64,000 nucleotides of DNA from Tamaricihabitans halophyticus. GTDB lineage: Bacteria; Actinomycetota; Actinomycetes; Mycobacteriales; Pseudonocardiaceae. Position 1 is the stretch's first letter; each line of letters starts with the position of its first letter. Below, piece after piece: positions 43,360-50,352 of the stretch. The DNA lies in contig NZ_SLXQ01000009.1 in NCBI RefSeq assembly GCF_004340875.1, forward strand, positions 62,001 to 126,000, given 5' to 3'. The notes beneath the pieces were generated by a model. That model saw only the letters and a program-made list of their open reading frames with translations. It did no database searches and was not told the DNA's origin. Position numbers and translations under genes: made by a program.

Positions 43360-44220
43360 TCAGCCGACCAGCACTCGGCTGCCGTTCGCTTGGTCCACGA
43401 GTGCCGCGAGCATCTCGGGGTCGGTCGTTTCCTGGCCAAGCGCGATCGTCTTGTTCTCCCCGTGATAATCACTCGAACCGGTTACCAGCAAACCGAGCTT
43501 GTCGGCCAGGTCGCGCAGCTGCTCACGGGCAACCACGTCGTGGTTCGGATGGTCCACCTCGAGGCCGCCCAGCCCCGCTTCGGCCAGCTCCGCGATCACC
43601 TCGGCGGTCACGGTCGGCCCGCGCCCATGCGCGAAGGCGTGTGCGAGCACGGTCACCCCGCCCGCCTCGCGGATCATCTCGATGGCCGTATACACGGGGG
43701 TATCCGTCCGCCGCACGTAGTACGGGCGTCCACCGGCCAGGTACGAGGCGAAGGCTTCATCCACGTCCGCGACCAGTCCGGCACGCACCAGCGCCCGCGC
43801 GAGATGCGGTCGGCCAGCCGGCGCGTCCGGGGGCAGTTCGGCCAGCAACTGGTCCGCGTCAATCGGCAGGCCATCGGCGGCCATCCGCTCGGCCATCGCG
43901 TGCAACCGTTCCCGACGCTCGCGGCGTAGCCGACGCTGCTCGGCAACCAGCGCGGGCGCGGCGGGGTCGAAGAGGTAGGCAAGCAGGTGCACGCTGCAGG
44001 AGCCACCGCGACCGTCGGCGGAGACGCAGGACAGCTCGGCGCCCGGAATCAGCCGCAGCCCCGGTGGTAGCGCCGCCTGGGCCGCGGCCCAACCGGCCGT
44101 CGTGTCGTGATCGGTGAGCGCGATGGCGTCAAGGCCAGCCCGGACCGCGGCGTGCATCAGTTCGCCGGGGCTGTCCGTCCCATCCGAGGCCGTGGAGTGC
44201 GTATGCAGGTCGATTGGCAC
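43360..44220 (-). CDS. PHP-domain phosphatase/phosphoesterase
   Basis: 286 aa. DLHTHSTASDGT (metal motif I), ALTDHDTT (II), GAELSC (III), LAHAF, EVDHPNHD, TGSSDYHG. This set is typical of TrpH/RnaseAM-like nucleoside-3',5'-bisphosphate phosphatases. GTG start. Terminates into array C. In vivo substrate unproven. Confidence 0.85.
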   Translation of the reverse strand: MPIDLHTHSTASDGTDSPGELMHAAVRAGLDAIALTDHDTTAGWAAAQAALPPGLRLIPGAELSCVSADGRGGSCSVHLLAYLFDPAAPALVAEQRRLRRERRERLHAMAERMAADGLPIDADQLLAELPPDAPAGRPHLARALVRAGLVADVDEAFASYLAGGRPYYVRRTDTPVYTAIEMIREAGGVTVLAHAFAHGRGPTVTAEVIAELAEAGLGGLEVDHPNHDVVAREQLRDLADKLGLLVTGSSDYHGENKTIALGQETTDPEMLAALVDQANGSRVLVG

Positions 44221-44254
44221 ACGAACCAGTGTGACCGATGGGCCACGACCGGCC

Positions 44255-44818
44255 TCAGCGGACCGCCTTGCGCTTACCGCGCGCCGCCCGCTGCGCCTTG
44301 ATCATCGAGAACCGCTCGGCCTGCGCCTTCTTATCGCCGAAGACCAGCTCGGAGATCGTGTCGTAGAACTCCTCGGGCCGTGGCAGGTACTCGATCCGGT
44401 TCAACGCCTGGATCTGTCCGGCAGATTCCACGACGGTGGTGCCGTAGCCGAGCATTCGCCCCATGGCGCTTCGCTCGTAGGTGAGGTCGGTGACCTTGCT
44501 GATGGGCATCATCAGCACCTTGGTCGTGAACACCCCGGTAGTCATGATGAACCGTTTGTCGGTCACCACCAACCGCTCCACCCACCATGCGACGACCACA
44601 TACGCAAATCGCAGCAGCACAAGCAACGCCGCATACCACAGCACGTTCTGCATGATCCACATCGACGGCGGCATGAGGTACGAGACCATCACCGCGACGG
44701 CCAGCAAAGCGACCGTCTCGAAGATCTCCCACCCGAGGCACGCCCAGTGCCGCCGAATCCTGATGACCCGTCGCTCGGTGTCGAGTAGGTACTCGTCAGG
44801 ATCCCGTGGTGCGAACAT
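44255..44818 (-). CDS. PH-domain membrane protein (bPH2-like)
   Basis: 187 aa. Two membrane helices (WEIFETVALLAVAVMVSYLM, LWYAALLVLLRFAYVVVAWW), then a bacterial PH domain (VVTDKRFIMTTGVFTTKVLMMPISKVTDL, in pieces). A basic C-terminus ends in KAQRAARGKRK. Role in the membrane unknown. A 52-codon gene 18 bp upstream is in the same direction. Confidence 0.85.
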   Translation of the reverse strand: MFAPRDPDEYLLDTERRVIRIRRHWACLGWEIFETVALLAVAVMVSYLMPPSMWIMQNVLWYAALLVLLRFAYVVVAWWVERLVVTDKRFIMTTGVFTTKVLMMPISKVTDLTYERSAMGRMLGYGTTVVESAGQIQALNRIEYLPRPEEFYDTISELVFGDKKAQAERFSMIKAQRAARGKRKAVR

Positions 44819-44836
44819 AGGCTTATTGTGACCCGC

Positions 44837-44995
44837 TCAGCCCGAGAACACCATCTGCACGAACGTAATCAGCGATTCCGCCGCGTCCTTGAGCGTGTCA
44901 AGCAGGATGTTCACGATCCCAGCTACCGATTGTGGTTGTGTGATCAAGAAGAATGCGAGTAGCCCGACCCCCGAAATCACGAGGACCTTCTTCAT
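44837..44995 (-). CDS. 52-aa small membrane protein
   Basis: Begins MKKVLVISGVGLLAFFLIT, a single N-terminal hydrophobic helix, then QPQSVAGIVNILLDTLKDA and FVQMVFSG. It has the look of small actinobacterial proteins I recall next to bPH2 genes. ATG 44995; an in-frame GTG two codons upstream is possible. Too short for most gene callers but codon use is GC-rich at third positions. Operon with the PH-domain gene. Confidence 0.65.
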   Translation of the reverse strand: MKKVLVISGVGLLAFFLITQPQSVAGIVNILLDTLKDAAESLITFVQMVFSG

Positions 44996-45045
44996 CTTCA
45001 CCGCGATCAACCCCGTCTCTCGTGCACGCCCGCGTAGCGCCTACT

Positions 45046-45057
45046 TACAACGTTGTA
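45046..45057. promoter_or_regulatory. 12-bp perfect palindrome in divergent promoter
   Basis: TACAACGTTGTA lies between the divergent small membrane-protein gene and the NUDIX gene. Could be an operator; no regulator candidate. Confidence 0.3.
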
Positions 45058-45130
45058 CCGCACCGGACCGCACAACGGGAGAGAAGTCCCTGGTTCGGGG
45101 CAGTACCGCGTACTACGGATGAGCAGAAGC

Positions 45131-45136
45131 TACCGT
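45131..45136 (+). promoter_or_regulatory. -10 hexamer of leaderless NUDIX gene
   Basis: TACCGT, 8 bases before ATG 45145, no ribosome binding site. Confidence 0.4.
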
Positions 45137-45144
45137 ACGTGTTC

Positions 45145-45567
45145 ATGTCCGACGGTTCGACCTCCCCCATCCGCAGCGTTAGTGGGACCCTCTACGACGC
45201 CGCCGGCCGACTGCTGCTTGCGCGACGTGGGCGAGGACCCGCCGTGGGATTGTGGTCGCTACCCGGCGGGAAGGTCGAATCGGGCGAATCCGACACCGAT
45301 GCGCTGACCAGGGAGTTTCGCGAGGAAACCGGGCTCGACGTGACGGTCGGCACGCAATTGCTTACCGTCGATCGACGTAGTGCCGGCCGACACTACCGGA
45401 TAAATACCTACCGTTGCTCGGCCGCCGAGGGCACGCCGCGAGCCGGCGACGATGCCAGCGCGCTGCGCTGGGTGGATGGTCACACGCTCGACGAACTCAA
45501 CGCCGCCGGAGCGCTCACCGAAGGTCTGTGGCAGCTACTCGCCAAACATCACGCACTACCCGACTGA
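45145..45567 (+). CDS. NUDIX hydrolase (MutT-like)
   Basis: 140 aa. Canonical Nudix box GGKVESGESDTDALTREFREETGLDV (in pieces: G-x5-E-x7-REFREETGL), preceded by LWSLPGGK. Similar proteins clean oxidised nucleotides or act on NAD-like substrates. ATG 45145 chosen for the -10 upstream and the conserved length. Confidence 0.85.
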   Translation: MSDGSTSPIRSVSGTLYDAAGRLLLARRGRGPAVGLWSLPGGKVESGESDTDALTREFREETGLDVTVGTQLLTVDRRSAGRHYRINTYRCSAAEGTPRAGDDASALRWVDGHTLDELNAAGALTEGLWQLLAKHHALPD

Positions 45568-45621
45568 AGACGCCCCACTGTCCCATCGCCAGCCCCACTA
45601 GCACCCTCCTGACCAGCAGAA

Positions 45622-45682
45622 ACAACGCGTTTAGCAGGCTGAACGTTGATTTTTGAGCGCGTTTAGCGGGCTAAACGTGGTC
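45622..45682 (+). repeat. Array D: two palindromes between convergent genes
   Basis: CGTTTAGC-AG-GCTGAACG (45628-45645) is followed by TTGATTTTTG, a real T tract; CGTTTAGC-GG-GCTAAACG is at 45660-45677. Orientation is opposite to arrays A and C, matching the plus-strand NUDIX gene upstream. Its order (unit with GCAGG, then TTGATTTTT, then unit with GCGGG) equals the end of array C read along that transcript. Confidence 0.75.
45628..45654 (+). terminator. Intrinsic terminator of NUDIX gene
   Basis: An 8-bp stem hairpin followed by TTGATTTTT, the only unit in this family with a clear U tract, 60 bp after the NUDIX stop. Confidence 0.6.
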
Positions 45683-45703
45683 CGCGGGCGCCGTGTGGGA
45701 GCG

Positions 45704-46795
45704 CTAGAGCCAGAGCAGGCGCTGGCCGTCCTCGGCGGTGCGGGCCAACACGGACACCTTGGCCTCGCCGGCCTCCCAGCGGGTGAGCGCCAGCGTCCCG
45801 CTGAACCCCGAACCGGCGGCCTCGGCGAGATCGGGCCGGTCCGGCAGCACCGCGTCCAGGCCGGAGCGGTACGGCGCACAGTGCACCCAGTACACCGAAC
45901 GGCGCGCGGCGAGCTCGGCCAGCGCCGCGACCACATCCGCGCCGCCAACCAGCGAGCCGGTATTGAACACCACCAGCGGCAGCTCGGCGGGAACCCGCCT
46001 TGCCGCCCCGGCCAGCTCGCCCGCCAGATCCCCCCGAACCAGTTCGGGGGGATCGCCCCGCTGCATCCGCGCGGCCACCCCGAACAACCGCAATCGCTCC
46101 GGCTGATCCGCCCAGATGCACGATTCCAGCCAGCCGTAGGCATCCTCATCGGCCAGGTCCACCGGTGCGGGGTCCAGCCCTACCCGCGCGCCCACCCGCA
46201 CGCTTTTCGGTGGCTTGGGCAGCTGCGCCCCCTCCGCCAGCTGCACCGCACAGTGCAGGCCAAGCGGGCTTTTCGCCGGCCCAGCGGTCAGCTGACCATC
46301 CGCCTCGGTCTGGTAGCGGTACGCGTAACGATGCAGTCCGAGCAGCAACCCCGCGCCACAACCCAGCTCGAGCAGCCCTACCGGACCACGCACCTGTTTC
46401 GCCGCGGCCGCCACCGCGGGGTACAGCAGCGCCGCGCGCCGCACCTCGGTGCCGCGCGCGACCCGCGCACGGACCAGCTCGCGCATCCGCGTGGCGCGCT
46501 CGAGTACGAACTCACGAAACATCGGCCAGGTCGCGCCATCCACCCCGTCGGTGCCGCCAACCGAGGGGTAGTACCTGGACATCGGGTGGAACGGCTCCGC
46601 GTAGACCAACCGGTGCGCCGCGGCGAGCAGCAGCTGGCCCGCCTCCTCGGGCACCGCCACCTCGGTGAGCAGGCCAACAACCTCCGCATCCTCGGCGGCC
46701 TGGGTCGCAAGGTGCTCGTAGAGCGGCGAAACACCCGCGGCCTCGTCCGCCGCGAAAGCCAACAACTGCCCGCGCAACTCGGCTAGGTCCGGCAT
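45704..46795 (-). CDS. DUF2332 protein
   Basis: 363 aa. VSPLYEHLATQAAEDAEVVGLL and the distinctive LLELGCGAGLLLGLHRYAYRY, WGSDIW-like ESCIWADQPERLRL, VFNTGSLV are DUF2332 features; the glycine-rich LELGCGAG suggests a methyltransferase-like fold. Function unknown. ATG 46795 lies 10 bp after the MaoC gene stop. Ends next to array D. Confidence 0.8.
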   Translation of the reverse strand: MPDLAELRGQLLAFAADEAAGVSPLYEHLATQAAEDAEVVGLLTEVAVPEEAGQLLLAAAHRLVYAEPFHPMSRYYPSVGGTDGVDGATWPMFREFVLERATRMRELVRARVARGTEVRRAALLYPAVAAAAKQVRGPVGLLELGCGAGLLLGLHRYAYRYQTEADGQLTAGPAKSPLGLHCAVQLAEGAQLPKPPKSVRVGARVGLDPAPVDLADEDAYGWLESCIWADQPERLRLFGVAARMQRGDPPELVRGDLAGELAGAARRVPAELPLVVFNTGSLVGGADVVAALAELAARRSVYWVHCAPYRSGLDAVLPDRPDLAEAAGSGFSGTLALTRWEAGEAKVSVLARTAEDGQRLLWL

Positions 46796-46805
46796 ACCTG
46801 GTTCG

Positions 46806-47312
46806 TCACTCCAGAATCGGTTCGGGTCGACCTGGCTGTTCGCCACCACGCGCCTGGCCGTAGGCATGCGTGGGCACCATCACCTTACGACGGAAGGTGC
46901 ATACGACCGTCCCGTGCTGGTTGTATCCACGGGTTTCCACGTAGACCACGCCGCGGTCGTCCCGCGACTTCGACGGGGTCTTGTCCAGCACCTCGGTCTC
47001 GCCGTAAATGGTGTCGCCGTGAAAAGTCGGCTTGATATGCCGCAGTGACTCCACTTCGAGATTGGCGATCGCCTTACCCGAGATGTCCGGCACCGACATG
47101 CCGAGCAGCAGGGAGTAGATGTAATTGCCGACCACGACGTTCTTCCCGAAGTCCGTGGTCTCCTCGGCGTAGTGGGAGTCCATGTGCAACGGATGGTGGT
47201 TCATGGTGATCAGGCAGAACAGGTGATCGTCGTACTCGGTGACCGTTTTCCCTGGCCAGTGCTTGTACACCGCGCCGACCTCGAACTCCTCGAAATAGCG
47301 TCCGAACTGCAC
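46806..47312 (-). CDS. MaoC-family hot-dog hydratase
   Basis: 168 aa. GRYFEEFEVGAVYKHWPGKTVTEYDDHLFCLITMNHHPLHMDSHYAEE (in pieces) carries the D-x4-H hydratase motif region (NHHPLHMD). FHGDTIYGETEVLDKTPSKSRDDRGVVYVETRGYNQ is close, from memory, to M. tuberculosis Rv2499c, proposed as an itaconyl-CoA hydratase. Here there is no lyase or dehydrogenase partner. GTG 47312 follows GGAGGAAAC. Confidence 0.85.
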   Translation of the reverse strand: MQFGRYFEEFEVGAVYKHWPGKTVTEYDDHLFCLITMNHHPLHMDSHYAEETTDFGKNVVVGNYIYSLLLGMSVPDISGKAIANLEVESLRHIKPTFHGDTIYGETEVLDKTPSKSRDDRGVVYVETRGYNQHGTVVCTFRRKVMVPTHAYGQARGGEQPGRPEPILE

Positions 47313-47437
47313 GTTTCCTCCTACCCCGCGCACCGCCGCGCGGCCAGGTTCGAGTAACCGCCAAAGGCAACAGTGTTGTACGAAAGGGCGTACCCTGACC
47401 ACCGGTTGTGTGATTGCGCTCGCCGAGGAGGTCACGG

Positions 47438-48514
47438 ATGCCCGCCCTGCCCTCGCTCGGTGGCCGCCGCCGGCGCAACACCCAGCGGTTCACCGCGCCG
47501 CCCCCGGCATCGCTCGCCGACTACGTGGTCGACTGCGCAGTCTATGTCGATGGGACGCGGCTACCTGGGCGCTGGACGCATACCCAGGCGGTTGGCGAGG
47601 TTCGCCGGCGCGGCGAAGGCTTCGTCTGGATCGGACTGCACGAACCGGATGCCGACCAGATCCAGGGCATCGCGGAAACCTTCGGTCTGCACGAGCTGGC
47701 CGTCGAGGACGCCGTGCACGCCCACCAGCGGCCCAAGCTGGAGCGCTACGAGGACACGCTGTTCATGGTGCTCAAAACGGTGCGCTACGTGGAACACGAG
47801 TCACCGACAACCGCCAGCGAGATCGTCGAAACCGGCGAGATCATGGCGTTTCTCGGCACGGATTTCATCGTCACGGTGCGGCACGGCGAGCACTCCGGGC
47901 TGGCCAGGCTGCGCCAGGAACTCGACGCCGACCCGGAGCGGCTCGCGATGGGCCCCGCCGCGGTGCTGCACGCCATCGCGGACACCGCGGTGGACAGCTA
48001 TCTCGCGGTGAGCTCCGCTATCGAGGACGATATCGACGAGATCGAAACGAACGTCTTCGCGCCGCGCAGCGTGATCAGCGCCGAGCAGATCTACCTGATG
48101 AAACGCGAGGTGCTCGAACTACGCAGGGCCGTCGCACCGTTGGCCACGCCGCTGCGCCGGCTCGCCGAGGGCTACACCCGACTGGTGCCCGATGACGTCC
48201 GGTCCTACTTCCGGGACGTTGAAGACCATCTGGCCAGGGTCGCCGAACAAGTGGCCGGTTTCGACGAACTGCTCACCACGCTGGTGAACGCGACCCTCGC
48301 GAAGATCACCTTGCAGCAGAACACCGATATGCGCAAGATCACCGCCTGGGCCGCGATGATCGCCGTGCCTACCGCGGTCGCCGGGATCTACGGCATGAAC
48401 TTCGACTTCATGCCCGAGCTGCACTGGAAGTTCGGCTATCCGCTGATCGCACTGGTGATCGTGACGGGCTGCCTGGTCATCTACCGGGTGTTCCGCAAGA
48501 ACAAATGGCTCTAG
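47438..48514 (+). CDS. corA: CorA-like magnesium/cobalt transporter
   Basis: 358 aa. Large cytoplasmic N-terminal domain (GEIMAFLGTDFIVTVRHG, LELRRAVAPLATPLRRL), then two C-terminal helices with the CorA signature YGMNF in GIYGMNFDFMPEL. ATG 47438 follows GAGGAGGTCACGG. Forms pentameric divalent cation channels in the membrane. Divergent from the MaoC gene. Confidence 0.95.
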   Translation: MPALPSLGGRRRRNTQRFTAPPPASLADYVVDCAVYVDGTRLPGRWTHTQAVGEVRRRGEGFVWIGLHEPDADQIQGIAETFGLHELAVEDAVHAHQRPKLERYEDTLFMVLKTVRYVEHESPTTASEIVETGEIMAFLGTDFIVTVRHGEHSGLARLRQELDADPERLAMGPAAVLHAIADTAVDSYLAVSSAIEDDIDEIETNVFAPRSVISAEQIYLMKREVLELRRAVAPLATPLRRLAEGYTRLVPDDVRSYFRDVEDHLARVAEQVAGFDELLTTLVNATLAKITLQQNTDMRKITAWAAMIAVPTAVAGIYGMNFDFMPELHWKFGYPLIALVIVTGCLVIYRVFRKNKWL

Positions 48515-48546
48515 CCGGAACCGCCGCCAGCCTGAACCGCCGCCGT
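48515..48546. repeat. Two-unit tandem repeat after corA stop
   Basis: CCGGAACCGCCGCCAG and CCTGAACCGCCGCCGT, 16-bp units starting right after the corA stop. Confidence 0.45.
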
Positions 48547-48562
48547 CCGTGCACCCGCGAAC

Positions 48563-48568
48563 TACGCT
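48563..48568 (+). promoter_or_regulatory. -10 hexamer of leaderless phosphoesterase gene
   Basis: TACGCT, 7 bases before ATG 48576. Confidence 0.4.
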
Positions 48569-48575
48569 GAGCGCT

Positions 48576-49262
48576 ATGCCGCGCGTGTTGGTCGTCGCCG
48601 ACGAGATCGTCCCGAGCCTGTGGTCGGAGCAGGTACGCGACTACCGGGTTGATCTCGTTCTTGGCGCCGGCGACCTGCCGTTCGACTACCTGGAATTCCT
48701 CACCACGGCGCTGGACTGCCCCGGTGTCCTCGTACCCGGCAACCACGATCCGGATCTGAGCGGGTTCACCGTGCACGGCGGACTTTCGCTGCGTGATGGG
48801 TTCCCGATGCCATGGCCGGGCCCGGCCGGCTGGCTGAACGCGGATGGCCGCGTGGTGGATATCGGCGGGCTTCGGATCGCTGGCCTCGGCGGTTCTATCC
48901 GCTACAATGATGGTCCAAACCAATGGACCGAGCGCCAGCAGGCCCGCCGCGCTCGCCGGCTCGTCCGCGCGGCTCATCGGCGCTACCGCAAGGACGGCCA
49001 ACCGGTCGACATCCTGCTTACCCACTCGCCACCGCGAAACGTCGGTGACCGTACCGACCGACCGCACCGCGGATTCGAATGTCTACACAAGACGGTGGAC
49101 ATCTTGCGGCCAGATGTACTGCTGCACGGCCATATTCACCCATACGGTGAACGCCTCGCGGAGCACCACCTGGGCGATACTCGGGTAGTCAACGTTGTCG
49201 CCCATCGCTTGTTCGAGATCCGCTCTGGGCAACCCGCGCGGGAGGTGCACCGTGCCAAGTAA
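48576..49262 (+). CDS. Calcineurin-type metallophosphoesterase
   Basis: 228 aa. Metal motifs GAGDLPFDYLEFL (GD), VPGNHDPDL (GNHD), LLTHSPP, LLHGHIHPYGE (GHxH). The first motif is VADEIVPSLW rather than D-x-H, so one metal ligand differs. Overlaps the next gene's start by 11 bp, so the two proteins are made together. Substrate unknown; cyclic nucleotide or nucleic-acid end possible. Confidence 0.85.
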   Translation: MPRVLVVADEIVPSLWSEQVRDYRVDLVLGAGDLPFDYLEFLTTALDCPGVLVPGNHDPDLSGFTVHGGLSLRDGFPMPWPGPAGWLNADGRVVDIGGLRIAGLGGSIRYNDGPNQWTERQQARRARRLVRAAHRRYRKDGQPVDILLTHSPPRNVGDRTDRPHRGFECLHKTVDILRPDVLLHGHIHPYGERLAEHHLGDTRVVNVVAHRLFEIRSGQPAREVHRAK

Positions 49263-50100
49263 CACCGGTTTTCCCCGCGCCGACGCGGAAAACGACTTCC
49301 TGCGGGTGCGCCGCAGGCAAGTCCTGTCCCGGCTCGGCGCCTGGCTGCGCAGGGCGCCGGACGACGTCAACATCATGTTACCGTTCGACGAGGTGGTCAG
49401 CGCGCTGGGACTACTCGGCGAACGCAGCCTTGGCCGGCAAGTAATCGGACTCGATTCGATTGCCGGCAGCGTGGATCGGGGCCGCGAGTTCGACCGCCGG
49501 TTCCGGCCGACCACGGCTCGTTCCCGGCAACGCTGGGAGCGGTTGGCGCTCGCTCAGCGCAGAGGCGAAGCGATTCCGCCAATTGACGTCTACCGGGTTG
49601 GCGAACTGCATTTCGTCAGCGATGGGCATCACCGCGTTTCAGTCGCGCTCGCGCTCGGCATGACGACCATCGAAGCGTTTGTCACCGAGGTGCAAACGAA
49701 GTTGGACGCCAGCGGGATCCGCTACCGGGGCGATCTGATTGTCAAGGATTACCGGCGGATCTTTCTGGACCGCGTACCGCTGCACGGCCAGGCCCGCGCC
49801 GCCGTGGTGCTCTCCGATCCGTGGGACTACGCCGAACTTGGCGAGCACATCGAGGCGTGGGGATTTCGCCTGATGCAGGACGAAGGCACGTTCATCGACC
49901 GGACCACTATCGCCAGGCGTTGGCACGACGAGGAATTCGTCCCCGTGGTCCGCATGCTGCGGCAGGCGGAAATGATCGGGGAACGCACCGAGGCCGAGGC
50001 GTATATGTGGGTATCCGGGGAACGCTACCGGCTGATTCGCACGCACCGCTGGGACGACGACGTCATCGCAGCGGTGCGCGCCCAAGGACGCTCTCAGTAA
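49252..50100 (+). CDS. ParB-like nuclease-fold protein
   Basis: 282 aa. DVYRVGELHFVSDGHHRVSVALALG (in pieces) matches the ParB/Srx fold motif (DGHHR), which in ParB binds CTP. GTG 49252 follows GGAGGTGCACC. The N-terminal 90 residues are basic helices; the C-terminus has RTHRWDDDVIAAVRAQG. No HTH typical of chromosome ParB and no parA nearby, so it is not a partition protein. Partnered with the phosphoesterase. Confidence 0.8.
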   Translation: MPSNTGFPRADAENDFLRVRRRQVLSRLGAWLRRAPDDVNIMLPFDEVVSALGLLGERSLGRQVIGLDSIAGSVDRGREFDRRFRPTTARSRQRWERLALAQRRGEAIPPIDVYRVGELHFVSDGHHRVSVALALGMTTIEAFVTEVQTKLDASGIRYRGDLIVKDYRRIFLDRVPLHGQARAAVVLSDPWDYAELGEHIEAWGFRLMQDEGTFIDRTTIARRWHDEEFVPVVRMLRQAEMIGERTEAEAYMWVSGERYRLIRTHRWDDDVIAAVRAQGRSQ

Positions 50101-50269
50101 TCACCGAGCATGTTCTTGTCACGCGCCAAATCCCGCGCACTGCGTGGATTCGGCCACGTGGACCTCCTCTCCGGTGACCGGATATGTACTGGCAATCGCG
50201 ATACCCGCGGCGTCTGGCGTGGAACGGCGAGCATCTACCCATCAGGATTCGGGTTTGCCGCATCAGTTC

Positions 50270-50287
50270 GGTAGCGTCTGGGTAGCG
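50270..50287 (+). promoter_or_regulatory. SARP-type direct heptamer repeat
   Basis: GGTAGCG-TCTG-GGTAGCG: two identical heptamers with 11-bp start-to-start distance, 66 bp before the SARP start. SARP activators bind such heptamers spaced by one helical turn. A GATACT hexamer lies 28 bp further on. Confidence 0.65.
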
Positions 50288-50352
50288 CGGCACCGGCAGC
50301 TGGCCGCGCGGGCGGATACTCGTTCAACCGGATAGCAGGCGAAGGGGTGTTA

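Noticed and set aside
50101-50352. Small gene upstream of the first SARP
   Set aside because: Only short frames without ribosome sites or recognisable sequence; the SARP box lies here.
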